Part shown: positions 1 through 6,916 of the stretch, in pieces
Layout of the letters: every line of letters begins with the position of its first letter
How positions within the stretch are numbered: position 1 is the first letter of the stretch
Assembly: GCA_030621975.1 (NCBI GenBank)
Contig: JAUXGQ010000018.1
Span: forward strand, 1 to 10,667
From: Gammaproteobacteria bacterium
GTDB taxonomy: Bacteria; Pseudomonadota; Gammaproteobacteria; Chromatiales; Chromatiaceae
Length of the DNA stretch: 10,667 nt
Direction of reading: 5' to 3'
Position numbers and translations under genes: made by a program
Notes under the pieces: generated by a model
The model's database searches: none
Seen by the model: the letters and a program-made list of their open reading frames with translations, nothing else
What the model was told of the DNA's origin: nothing

Positions 1-808
1 GCGGCTGTTCTGCGATCACCGTCTGCATGACCAGGCAGCGCCCCGCCTCGTTAATATAACCTGTTTTGCTCAAGCCGATGTTCCAGTGGCTTTTTCTTAA
101 CAGGCGGTTGGTATTGCGGTATTCAAGACTGCCGCGTCGCTTGTAGGGGCGAACCTGCAGCGAACGGCGCGTGGTCGCATTTCGGATGAAGGGGTAACTG
201 AACGCCGCCTGGACCATACGCGTCAATTCCCGGGCGGTGGAAACGTTGCCGCTGTCCAGTCCCGAGGCGTCTGTGAACCGGCTGTTAGTCATCCCCAGGC
301 TTTCGGCCTTTTGGTTCATGCGCGTAACGAAGAACTCGTTCCCGCCGGGGAAGGTGCGCGCCAATGCGCTGGCGGCCCGGTTTTCCGATGCCATCAAGGC
401 GACGGTGAGCACCTCGCCGCGGCTGAGTGAGGCGCCTGATCTGAGGCGCGAGCCGGTCAGACGCAACAGATCGCGATCCGCCTTGGTGATAGTGATTTTT
501 TCTTCCAGAGACAGCTTGGAATCCAGTATCACCATGGCAGTCATGAGCTTGGTTATCGAGGCAATCGGCATGGGTTTGTCCACCTGCTTGCCGTAAACCT
601 TGTTACCAAAGCGGTCCACGACCAAGGCGGCGGCTGAGCGCAGGCGTAATTGCTTGGGCCGAAGTTTATCCCACAAGCTAGCGGGTGCCTGTCTATTGGC
701 CGTCGAGATCGCCGCCAGCGTCGCCACCTGCGGGATGTTGTTGGCCTTATCCTGGCCTTTTGCGAGCTGAGGTTGCGAGCCCGACAGCACCGCGAGGCCC
801 AGCAACAC
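1..808 (-). CDS. pbpG: D-alanyl-D-alanine endopeptidase (PBP7 type), 3' end cut by window edge
   Basis: This is a low-molecular-weight penicillin-binding protein of the PBP7 type, a periplasmic serine enzyme that cleaves D-Ala-meso-DAP cross-links in peptidoglycan. All three peptidase S11 motifs are readable on the minus strand: SITK (548-559, nucleophile Ser and Lys), SEN (380-388) and KTG (59-67, in the context GLSKTGYIN). The motif order and surrounding sequence (ASGLDSGNVSTARELT, EYRNTNRLL) fit PbpG. The frame leaves the window after ...VMQTVIAEQP, so some tens of C-terminal residues are missing. The start is unclear. The open frame runs back to about 967 with no ATG. The recognised starts are GTG at 808, TTG at 805 and TTG at 961, the last preceded by GGAG about 10 bases upstream. 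The GTG lies inside the hydrophobic core of a signal peptide (RVLRAVLLGLAVLSGSQPQLA), so the true start is probably further upstream. Family call is firm; the 5' end is not. Confidence 0.88.
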   Translation of the reverse strand, partial: MLLGLAVLSGSQPQLAKGQDKANNIPQVATLAAISTANRQAPASLWDKLRPKQLRLRSAAALVVDRFGNKVYGKQVDKPMPIASITKLMTAMVILDSKLSLEEKITITKADRDLLRLTGSRLRSGASLSRGEVLTVALMASENRAASALARTFPGGNEFFVTRMNQKAESLGMTNSRFTDASGLDSGNVSTARELTRMVQAAFSYPFIRNATTRRSLQVRPYKRRGSLEYRNTNRLLRKSHWNIGLSKTGYINEAGRCLVMQTVIAEQP

Positions 809-1167
809 GGCCCGCAGGACGCGCGACCAGGAAGCCGGGCGAATTCTGAGTGCCGACGATATGGCAGGAAATCCAGATCTTCGCGGGATAACCTCGTCCC
901 CCGGTGACAGGCGTGGGGTGAGGACCTTCTCTTTACGGATTAGAGGATGTAACCGGAGCAAAACAGATTATCTCCAATTCGGGTCTTATCACTGTAGAAA
1001 CCGGTATCAAACAGGATCGGGAGAGACCATACAATCCTTTAGTCTGTTTGGCAAATAGGCGGCTCGGAATATTTCAATTTTTTGGAGGCTACTTATAATG
1101 GCGGCCAGTCGACAAATAAACACAGGTTTCCGCACGCCTGCGGGAATCGAGAAGGATAAGAATCGTC
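809..1167. other. Spacer between pbpG-like gene and gshA
   Basis: This is the divergent region between the minus-strand PBP7-type gene and gshA. It may include the first 51 codons of the PBP gene if that gene starts at the TTG at 961. The part from about 900 to 1090 is richer in A and T than the genes and has no credible reading frame; short frames here have no recognisable protein. The gshA promoter candidate lies at its right end. A GATAAT hexamer on the minus strand (972-967) could be a -10 for the PBP gene, but I see no matching -35. Confidence 0.6.
1072..1099 (+). promoter_or_regulatory. Candidate sigma-70 promoter of gshA
   Basis: A perfect TATAAT (1094-1099) is preceded at 16 bp by TTTCAA (1072-1077), a weak -35 match. 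Transcription would begin near 1106, giving a leader of roughly 60 nt before the gshA start at 1168. The -10 is the strongest hexamer in this spacer; the -35 is only fair. Confidence 0.5.
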
Positions 1168-2739
1168 TTGTATACCCTGGCCGATAAGCGTCTGACCCGA
1201 TTGAACAGCAGCGGTAACTCGAACCTTCTGCGGGGTGGTCTGATCGGCCTTGAGAAGGAGAGCCTCAGAGTCTCCGCTGCGGGAAGCATCGCCCAGACGC
1301 TTCACCCTCGGGTACTCGGTGCGGCGTTGTCCAATCCCTACGTCACCACTGATTACTCAGAGGCGCTTGCGGAATTCATTACGCCGCCCTTCGCGAGCCT
1401 GTCGGAGAGCCTGGCTTTCCTGCGCGATGCCCAGAAGTTCGTTTACGATAATCTGGAAGACGAAATACTCTGGGCTACCAGTATGCCCTGCATCCTGGAA
1501 GGTGTGGCAAGCATCGCCATCGCTCGCTACGGCAGCTCTAACGCGGGCATGATGAAGACCGTATACCGCAGGGGATTGGGGCATCGTTACGGCAGGGTCA
1601 TGCAGGTCATAGCCGGTGTGCATTTCAACTACTCCCTGCCCGAAGCATTCTGGAGGGCGTTCCAGGAACAGGAAGCCGACGACAGTCCCGCTCAGGATTT
1701 TATCTCCAAATCATACTTTGCGCTGATCCGTAATCTGCTGCGTTTCGGCTGGCTGGTGCCTTACTTGTTCGGGGCTTCACCCGCCGTGTGTAAGTCGTAT
1801 TTTGCCGGCGAACCTGCGGACCTGGAGGCGTTCGACGAGAGCACCTATTACCTGCCTTATGCTACCTCTCTGCGCATGGGAGATATTGGTTATCAGAACA
1901 GCAAGGAGCAGGGGACAGGCGTTAACATCTGCTACAACGATCTGGATTCCTATATCGAGACATTGAGCTGGGCCATAGAAACCCCCTGTCCGATCTATGC
2001 AAAGATCGGCGTGGTGGTAAACGGCCGCTATGAGCAGTTGAACGCCAATATCCTGCAAATCGAAAACGAATACTACAGCACGGTACGGCCTAAACAGATT
2101 CCCTTGCGGGACGAAAAACCCACCCTTTCCTTGAGACGTAGAGGTGTGCGTTACGTGGAGTTGCGTTCCCTGGATGTCAATGCTTACGACCCATTGGGAA
2201 TCAACGAGGATCAGCTGCGGTTTCTAGAGGCGCTGATGATCTTCTGCCTGCTGGTTGACAGTCCCCCCATCGGTGCCGAAGAGCGACGGGAGATCGACGA
2301 AAACGTAATTCGCAGTGCCCATCGCGGGCGTGAGCCATCCCTGGCTTTGTGGCGCAAGGGTCGGGAGATCCGTCTGCGTGACTGGGCCGTGGAGATATTC
2401 GATGCCCTGCAGGGAATCTGTGCCGCCCTGGATTCCGGTCGGGCCGGTGGGGCATATATCACCACACTGAGTCGCTTAAGGGAGTGGGTGCACGATCCCG
2501 ATCGGACTCCCTCCGCGCGGATGCTCGCCGAGATGTACGAAAGAAGCGAGAGCTTTCACTATTTCGCAAAACGCATGTCGCTCAAGCATAACCGTTACTT
2601 CCGCGAGCTTGATCTGAACCCGGAACGACGCCGGCATTTCGCGGAGGCCTCGGAGGCTTCATTGCGGCGGCAGCAGGAGATCGAGACGGCTGACGACATT
2701 TCGTTCGCTGAATATCTGGCGCACTACTTCGCCCAGTAG
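1168..2739 (+). CDS. gshA: Glutamate-cysteine ligase, type 1 (proteobacterial)
   Basis: This cytoplasmic ATP-dependent enzyme joins L-glutamate and L-cysteine to gamma-glutamylcysteine, the first and rate-limiting step of glutathione synthesis. The 523-residue length is close to the 518 of E. coli GshA. Visible family landmarks are GLEKESLRV (27-35, with the acidic residues expected to bind metal), VTTDYSEALAEFITP (59-73), SMPCILEG (105-112) and YGRVMQVIAGVHFNYS (141-156), followed further on by NICYNDLDSYIETLSWAI. All match the type-1 family at the expected distances from the N terminus. The start is TTG, with AAGGA at 1152-1156, 11 bases upstream. The N-terminal alignment to E. coli supports it, and no better ATG lies nearby. 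The gene ends 9 bp from the stop of the convergent phaC-like gene. No gshB is adjacent, so the second step must be encoded elsewhere. Confidence 0.96.
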   Translation: MYTLADKRLTRLNSSGNSNLLRGGLIGLEKESLRVSAAGSIAQTLHPRVLGAALSNPYVTTDYSEALAEFITPPFASLSESLAFLRDAQKFVYDNLEDEILWATSMPCILEGVASIAIARYGSSNAGMMKTVYRRGLGHRYGRVMQVIAGVHFNYSLPEAFWRAFQEQEADDSPAQDFISKSYFALIRNLLRFGWLVPYLFGASPAVCKSYFAGEPADLEAFDESTYYLPYATSLRMGDIGYQNSKEQGTGVNICYNDLDSYIETLSWAIETPCPIYAKIGVVVNGRYEQLNANILQIENEYYSTVRPKQIPLRDEKPTLSLRRRGVRYVELRSLDVNAYDPLGINEDQLRFLEALMIFCLLVDSPPIGAEERREIDENVIRSAHRGREPSLALWRKGREIRLRDWAVEIFDALQGICAALDSGRAGGAYITTLSRLREWVHDPDRTPSARMLAEMYERSESFHYFAKRMSLKHNRYFRELDLNPERRRHFAEASEASLRRQQEIETADDISFAEYLAHYFAQ

Positions 2740-2748
2740 TCTCTTTTT

Positions 2749-4551
2749 CTATTCTTGAAATACGTAACTGCCCGGGGCGTCGCTCAGGGGGCTGAGGCCG
2801 GCCTGCGGTACGCCCAGGGTGGGCGGCTTGACCTTGCTGCCGGAACGTTCGGCCAACCACCGCTGCCAGGCCGGCCACCAGGAGCCGTTCTGGAGAGGCG
2901 TTTGCGTCTGCCAGGTATCGGGGTCGATATAGCCGTCCCCATCCAGGTTGGTGGTGATCTGGTATTGACGCCGCGGGTGACCGGGTTCGCTGACCATGCC
3001 GGCGTTGTGGCCGCCATTGGTCAGTACAAAGGTAACCTCGCTGGCATCCGACAACAGATGGATCTTGAATACAGAGCGCCAGGGCGCCACGTGATCCTTG
3101 CTGGTGCCCACCGCAAAGATCGGTGCCCGGATGTCACTGACGCTGATGGGGCGTTCATCGACCCGGTAACGTCCCTGGGCCAGATCGTTGTTGAGGCAGA
3201 TGCTGCGCAGGTATTGCGAATGCATCTTATAGGGCATGCGCGTCTGATCCGCGTTCCAGGCCATGAGGTCGTTCGGGGGGCGGCGTTGCCCGAGCAGGTA
3301 GTCGTGTACCATGCGCGACCAGATCAGGTCGTTGGAGCGCAGCAGTTGAAACGCGCCCGACATCTGGTCGGTATTCAGCACACCCCGTGCCCACATCATG
3401 CTTTCCAGAAAGTTCACCTGTCCCTCGTTGATGAACAGGTTGAGTTCGCCGGCCTCGGTGAAATCGGTCTGCGCTGCGAGTAGCGAGACGCTGGCCAGAC
3501 GCTCGTCGCCATCCCGGGCCATGGCCGCCGCCGCAATGGTCAACAGCGTACCACCGAGGCAGTAGCCGACGGCATGCACGGGCTTTGCAGGGACGATCGC
3601 GTTTATCGCGTCGAGGGCTTCCATCACGCCCAGACGGCGATAGTCGTCCATGCCCAGGTCCCGATCGGCCTCGGTCGGATTGCACCAGGAGATCATGAAA
3701 ACGGTATGACCCTGATCCACGAGGTATTTAACCAGGGAATTGTGCGGTGACAGATCGAGTATGTAGTACTTCATGATCCAGGCCGGCACCACCAACACGG
3801 GCTCCGGATGCACCCTGGCGGTGGATGGCGTGTATTGAATCAGCTCGACCAGCCGGTTGCGGTAGATCACCTTACCCGGGGTGATTGCCACATCCCGGCC
3901 TACTTGGAAACGTTCCACGCCCGGAGGCTTGCCGCCGCCCACCGTCCATTGCCAGTCCTCCATGAAATTTTGCCAGCCGCGCGCCAGGTTGGCTCCACCC
4001 TCGGAAACCGTAGCCTGCATCACCTCGGGGTTGGTGAGCAGTGAGTTCGACGGCGAATACACATCCAGCCACTGCCGCGTGACGAAGGCCACGATATTCT
4101 CGTCCTCTTTGCTTACACCCGGCACCCCGGTCATGGCATTGTCCCACCACTGTTGTGTCAGCAGAAAGGCTTGATAGGTCAGGTTGAAGGGCCATTGCTG
4201 CCAGGCTGCGGCGCGAAAACGCCGATCCTGAGCCAAGGGCTCGATGCAGGAGGGGCAGCTGCCTGGGCCGCCAGTGTGTTGCAGGCCGAAGATCATAAAC
4301 CGGGTCAGTTTGCGCCAGGCTTTTTCCACGAGCTGGGTCTGTTTACCCGGCGAGGTGACCAAATGCAGCAGCCAGGTCATGTAGGTCATCGTCAGCACAC
4401 GCGGCGCTACGCCGTGGGTGAAATGGGCCGTCAGGGCATTCGTTGTGTAATCGATGTTTTTCGCAATCTTATCGGTGATCACCGCCGGCGGCAGTCTGAT
4501 GGCGGACTGCTTAACGGGTGCGCTGCGCAGGGGCGTGGTGGCCTTATCCAT
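2749..4551 (-). CDS. phaC: Poly(3-hydroxyalkanoate) synthase, PhaC family (class I-like)
   Basis: This enzyme polymerises 3-hydroxyacyl-CoA into polyhydroxyalkanoate on the surface of storage granules. From the ATG at 4551 it has 600 residues, close to class I enzymes (589 in Cupriavidus necator). An N-terminal PhaC-type helical segment (about 25-70, ending MTWLLHLVTSPGKQ) precedes the PhaC N domain and an alpha/beta-hydrolase core. The catalytic triad is visible: Cys331 in the lipase-like box GYCLGG, Asp486 in VGTSKDHVAPW and His515 in NGGHNAG, with spacing like C319/D480/H508 of C. necator. ATGs also occur at 4605 and 4572. The promoter at 4585-4613 makes 4605 impossible on that transcript, and GGTGAT just upstream favours 4551. 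No phaA, phaB, phaP, phaR or phaE neighbour is present, so precursor supply and granule proteins must come from elsewhere. Polymerase activity itself is inferred from family. Confidence 0.93.
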   Translation of the reverse strand: MDKATTPLRSAPVKQSAIRLPPAVITDKIAKNIDYTTNALTAHFTHGVAPRVLTMTYMTWLLHLVTSPGKQTQLVEKAWRKLTRFMIFGLQHTGGPGSCPSCIEPLAQDRRFRAAAWQQWPFNLTYQAFLLTQQWWDNAMTGVPGVSKEDENIVAFVTRQWLDVYSPSNSLLTNPEVMQATVSEGGANLARGWQNFMEDWQWTVGGGKPPGVERFQVGRDVAITPGKVIYRNRLVELIQYTPSTARVHPEPVLVVPAWIMKYYILDLSPHNSLVKYLVDQGHTVFMISWCNPTEADRDLGMDDYRRLGVMEALDAINAIVPAKPVHAVGYCLGGTLLTIAAAAMARDGDERLASVSLLAAQTDFTEAGELNLFINEGQVNFLESMMWARGVLNTDQMSGAFQLLRSNDLIWSRMVHDYLLGQRRPPNDLMAWNADQTRMPYKMHSQYLRSICLNNDLAQGRYRVDERPISVSDIRAPIFAVGTSKDHVAPWRSVFKIHLLSDASEVTFVLTNGGHNAGMVSEPGHPRRQYQITTNLDGDGYIDPDTWQTQTPLQNGSWWPAWQRWLAERSGSKVKPPTLGVPQAGLSPLSDAPGSYVFQE

Positions 4552-4584
4552 TTCAATCACCGTCAATCTCATGTTACATGCCCC

Positions 4585-4613
4585 AGTATAGACGAAATGC
4601 TGCATTGCAGCAA
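4585..4613 (-). promoter_or_regulatory. Candidate promoter of phaC
   Basis: On the minus strand TTGCTG (4613-4608) is followed after exactly 17 bp by TATACT (4590-4585), which matches the -10 consensus in five of six positions. Transcription would start near 4578. That leaves only a few bases before the ATG at 4572 and about 27 nt before the ATG at 4551, which has GGTGAT in Shine-Dalgarno position. The ATG at 4605 lies between the -35 and -10 boxes and is therefore not a translation start from this promoter. Confidence 0.55.
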
Positions 4614-4643
4614 TCTAAACCGGCACCGGTCTTGACCATACCA

Positions 4644-4716
4644 TTACCCACATCTTCGCGATTCCGTCAGCGATCGCTTTCATTCCTCACACGGAGACAC
4701 GGAGATCACGGAGAAG
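4644..4716. repeat. Dispersed repeat, copy A (TTACCCAC ... CGGAGACACGGAG core)
   Basis: The core at 4681-4716 reads CATTCCTCACACGGAGACAC and then continues with two more CGGAGA units, forming three imperfect 8-9 bp units of ACGGAGA(T)C. A related sequence occurs at 6813-6882, with the same order: a TTA(A)CCCAC box, about 30 bases, then CATTYCTCRCRCGGAGACRC. It does not encode a recognisable protein on either strand. Sequences of this CGGAGACACGGAG style are known as scattered intergenic repeats in many bacteria. The boundaries given are approximate. Confidence 0.6.
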
Positions 4717-4797
4717 AAGTGAGAAAACTCCGCTGCGACGAGTTGTGGGTAAGGGCCACCGGACCTGGTCCCGCGGCGGAACAGTTTTCCAGCGCGG

Positions 4798-4808
4798 GTT
4801 ATAATTAA
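4798..4808 (+). promoter_or_regulatory. TATAAT box upstream of amrS (shared 11-mer)
   Basis: GTTATAATTAA contains a perfect -10 hexamer at 4800-4805. Transcription would start near 4812, about 56 nt before the amrS ATG. No convincing -35 is seen 16-18 bp upstream. The same 11 bases recur at 6887-6897 ahead of the next transcription unit, which supports a functional role. Confidence 0.5.
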
Positions 4809-4867
4809 AATAGAGAAGACCTGTTGAAGCTTGGTCTCTCGCAACCCGATTTTCCGAGGACTCAGCG

Positions 4868-5965
4868 ATGGAAACTGGGATTCAGGGGCTGGTGACACCG
4901 ACCAAATATTGGCATAAGCTCGAAGATGGCCGCCTGCAGTGCGATCTCTGTCCGCGTTTCTGCAGGCTCAAGGAGGGCAAGCGCGGACTGTGTTTCGTAC
5001 GCGCCAACCAGGGGGGGCAGATCGTACTCACCACCTACGGTCGCTCCAGCGGTTATTGTGTGGATCCCGTTGAGAAGAAGCCGCTGAATCACTTTCTGCC
5101 CGGTACCCCGATCCTGTCGTTCGGGACCGCCGGCTGTAACCTGGCGTGCAAGTTCTGTCAGAACTGGGATATCAGCAAATCCCGGGAGATGGATACCCTG
5201 GCCGATGAGGCACCCCCGGAGACCATCGCCAGGGCGGCCCGGCAGCTTGGTTGCAGAAGTGTGGCCTACACCTACAACGACCCGGTTATCTTTCATGAAT
5301 ATGCCATAGACGTGGCAAGGGCCTGTCATGAAAAAGACATCAAATCCGTGGCCGTGACGGCCGGTTACGTCTGCGCCGAGCCGCGAGAGGAGTTCTATCG
5401 GTACATGGATGCCGCCAATGTGGATCTGAAGGCCTTCACCGAGCAATTCTACTGGAAACTGACGGGAGGGCATCTGCAACCGGTGCTGGATACGCTGAAA
5501 TACCTCAAGCAGGAGACGGATGTATGGTTCGAGACCACGACCCTGCTGATTCCCGGCGAGAATGATTCCGAACGGGAACTCGACGAGATGACCCGATGGG
5601 TGGTGGAAGAACTGGGCCCGGACGTGCCCATGCATTTCACGGCCTTCCACCCGGATTGGAAGATGCGCGACAAACCGCCGACCCCACCGGAAACCCTGAC
5701 CAGGGCGCGACGGATCGCCGTCAATAACGGGGTGCGTTACGCTTATACCGGAAACGTCTACGATGAAGCCGGGGGCAGCACCTACTGCCACGAGTGCGGC
5801 GGCAAGCTCATCGGACGCAATTGGTATGTGCTCAGTGACTGGAATCTGACCGGGGACGGAAAATGCCGATTCTGCGGGACGCCTTGCGCCGGTGTCTTCG
5901 AAGCGCGTGCCGGTACCTGGGGTGCCCGCCGCCAGCCGGTGCGGTTGAGGGACTTCGCGGCTTGA
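4868..5965 (+). CDS. amrS: AmmeMemoRadiSam system radical SAM enzyme AmrS
   Basis: This is a cytoplasmic radical S-adenosylmethionine enzyme of the AmmeMemoRadiSam system; its substrate and product are not known. The 365-residue protein has the 4Fe-4S cluster motif CNLACKFC (Cys90, Cys94, Cys97). An N-terminal cysteine group (C25, C28, C32, C42: QCDLCPRFC...GLC) typical of this family precedes it. A C-terminal group follows with two paired knuckles, CHEC (307, 310) and CRFC (333, 336), plus C340, which look able to hold zinc or a second cluster. FGTAGCNLACKFCQNWDIS, VAYTYNDPVIFHEYAID and YAYTGNVYD are family signatures, distinguishing it from pyruvate formate-lyase activating enzyme, its nearest well-known relative. 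The ATG is preceded by GAGGA (4856-4860) at 7 bases. amrB follows 30 bp downstream on the same strand, and the two are very likely co-transcribed. Confidence 0.95.
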   Translation: METGIQGLVTPTKYWHKLEDGRLQCDLCPRFCRLKEGKRGLCFVRANQGGQIVLTTYGRSSGYCVDPVEKKPLNHFLPGTPILSFGTAGCNLACKFCQNWDISKSREMDTLADEAPPETIARAARQLGCRSVAYTYNDPVIFHEYAIDVARACHEKDIKSVAVTAGYVCAEPREEFYRYMDAANVDLKAFTEQFYWKLTGGHLQPVLDTLKYLKQETDVWFETTTLLIPGENDSERELDEMTRWVVEELGPDVPMHFTAFHPDWKMRDKPPTPPETLTRARRIAVNNGVRYAYTGNVYDEAGGSTYCHECGGKLIGRNWYVLSDWNLTGDGKCRFCGTPCAGVFEARAGTWGARRQPVRLRDFAA

Positions 5966-5995
5966 TCTCTATTGCTATTGCGCGAGGAGGGCGAC

Positions 5996-6781
5996 ATGCA
6001 GACTATTCGCAGACCGGCGGTGGCCGGAATGTTTTACCCCGACGATCCCCATGAACTTCACGACATGCTGCAGGGCTTTCTGGGAGAGACCCGGCCTGCA
6101 GAGAAGGCACCGAAGGCGATTATCGCGCCCCATGCGGGGTATATCTACTCCGGTTCCATTGCGGCGACCGCTTATGCCCGGTTGGCCTTGGACCGGGACA
6201 GCATAACCCGGATTGTACTCCTCGGGCCGTCCCACCGAGTCCCGTTCCGGGGCCTGGCCTTGAGTTCGGCCGAATCCTTCCTGACCCCGCTCGGTGAGGT
6301 GCCCCTGGACCCTGGTGCGAGCGATGCCCTTGCCGACCTGCCCCAGGTCAGCGTGCTGGACGAAGCCCATGCAACGGAGCACAGCCTGGAGGTGCATGTG
6401 CCGTTTCTGCAGGAGATCCTGGATGTATTCACCCTGATTCCATTGGTGGTGGGCGAGGCCTCCACCCGGGAGGTCAGCGAGGTGCTCGAGCGCTTGTGGG
6501 GCGGCCCGGAGACGCGGTTCGTGATCAGTTCCGATCTCAGTCATTACCACGATTACCAGACCGCCCGGCGCTTGGATCAGGCCACCTCCGAGGCCATCGA
6601 GACCCTGCGGCCGGAGGACATCGGCTACGAGGACGCCTGCGGAAGAAATCCGGTCAAAGGCCTCCTGGATGTGGCCCGCAAACATGGCTTGAAATGTAAG
6701 ACGCTGGACCTGAGGAATTCCGGAGACACGGCCGGACCAAGAAACCAGGTTGTCGGTTATGGGGCCTATGTCTTTCAGTAG
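5996..6781 (+). CDS. amrB: AmmeMemoRadiSam system protein AmrB (MEMO1 family)
   Basis: This 261-residue protein belongs to the MEMO1 family, related in fold to class III extradiol dioxygenases. Human MEMO1 binds metal, but the bacterial role is unknown. Residues matching the MEMO1 pocket are visible: His46 in APHAGY, His80 in GPSH, Asp180 and His183 in SSDLSHYH, and Cys215 in EDACGRNP. The stretch ATEHSLEVHVPFLQ (126-139) is another family hallmark. The N terminus IRRPAVAGMFYP is the standard family start. I chose the ATG at 5996 because GAGGAGG (5984-5990) lies 5 bases ahead. An in-frame TTG at 5972 would place that ribosome-binding site inside the gene. It follows amrS by 30 bp. The third member of the system, the AMMECR1-domain protein AmrA, is not fused to it and does not follow it. 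Confidence 0.95.
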   Translation: MQTIRRPAVAGMFYPDDPHELHDMLQGFLGETRPAEKAPKAIIAPHAGYIYSGSIAATAYARLALDRDSITRIVLLGPSHRVPFRGLALSSAESFLTPLGEVPLDPGASDALADLPQVSVLDEAHATEHSLEVHVPFLQEILDVFTLIPLVVGEASTREVSEVLERLWGGPETRFVISSDLSHYHDYQTARRLDQATSEAIETLRPEDIGYEDACGRNPVKGLLDVARKHGLKCKTLDLRNSGDTAGPRNQVVGYGAYVFQ

Positions 6782-6812
6782 CCGACCGCCGGTTTCGGGG
6801 CGCTTACAGTCC

Positions 6813-6882
6813 TTAACCCACTTCATCCATACATCCGGAAAACGGCATTTCTCGCGCGGAGACGCAGAGTCGCAGGGATAAG
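6813..6882. repeat. Dispersed repeat, copy B
   Basis: The core at 6846-6882 reads CATTTCTCGCGCGGAGACGC and continues with AGAGTCGCAGGGATAAG. It aligns to copy A (4681-4716) with mostly purine-for-purine and pyrimidine-for-pyrimidine changes. A TTAACCCAC box at 6813-6821 matches TTACCCAC in copy A at a similar distance. It lies between the amrB stop and the promoter of the next operon. Outer limits are approximate. Confidence 0.6.
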
Positions 6883-6886
6883 GGCT

Positions 6887-6897
6887 GTTATAATTAA
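6887..6897 (+). promoter_or_regulatory. TATAAT box of the Host_attach-lon-usp operon (shared 11-mer)
   Basis: GTTATAATTAA is identical to 4798-4808 and holds a perfect -10 hexamer at 6889-6894. Transcription would start near 6901, immediately before the strong ribosome-binding site GAGGAGG (6903-6909) and the ATG at 6917. The predicted leader is therefore very short. The -35 position falls inside repeat copy B and matches the consensus poorly. Confidence 0.5.
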
Positions 6898-6916
6898 GGT
6901 AAGAGGAGGTTTCATT

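Noticed and set aside
2740..2748. T-rich 9-bp gap between gshA and phaC considered as a bidirectional terminator
   Set aside because: It has a T-run on the plus strand but no stem ahead of it that I could find.
4691..4715. Three CGGAGA-type units considered as a CRISPR or binding-site array
   Set aside because: The units are 8-9 bp, contiguous and imperfect with no spacers; better explained as part of the dispersed repeat.
4680..4898. Short minus-strand frame containing FSVISVSPCEE
   Set aside because: This peptide is the translation of the CGGAG-type repeat, a common false gene call, not a protein.
4862..5791. A 309-codon minus-strand frame opposite amrS
   Set aside because: The plus strand encodes AmrS with all its motifs; the antisense product is unrecognisable.
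5972..5995. TTG start for AmrB at 5972
   Set aside because: GAGGAGG at 5984-5990 is placed for the ATG at 5996, and the family N terminus begins there.
6782..6800. GC-rich partial palindrome after amrB considered as a terminator
   Set aside because: The stem has mismatches and there is no T-run.
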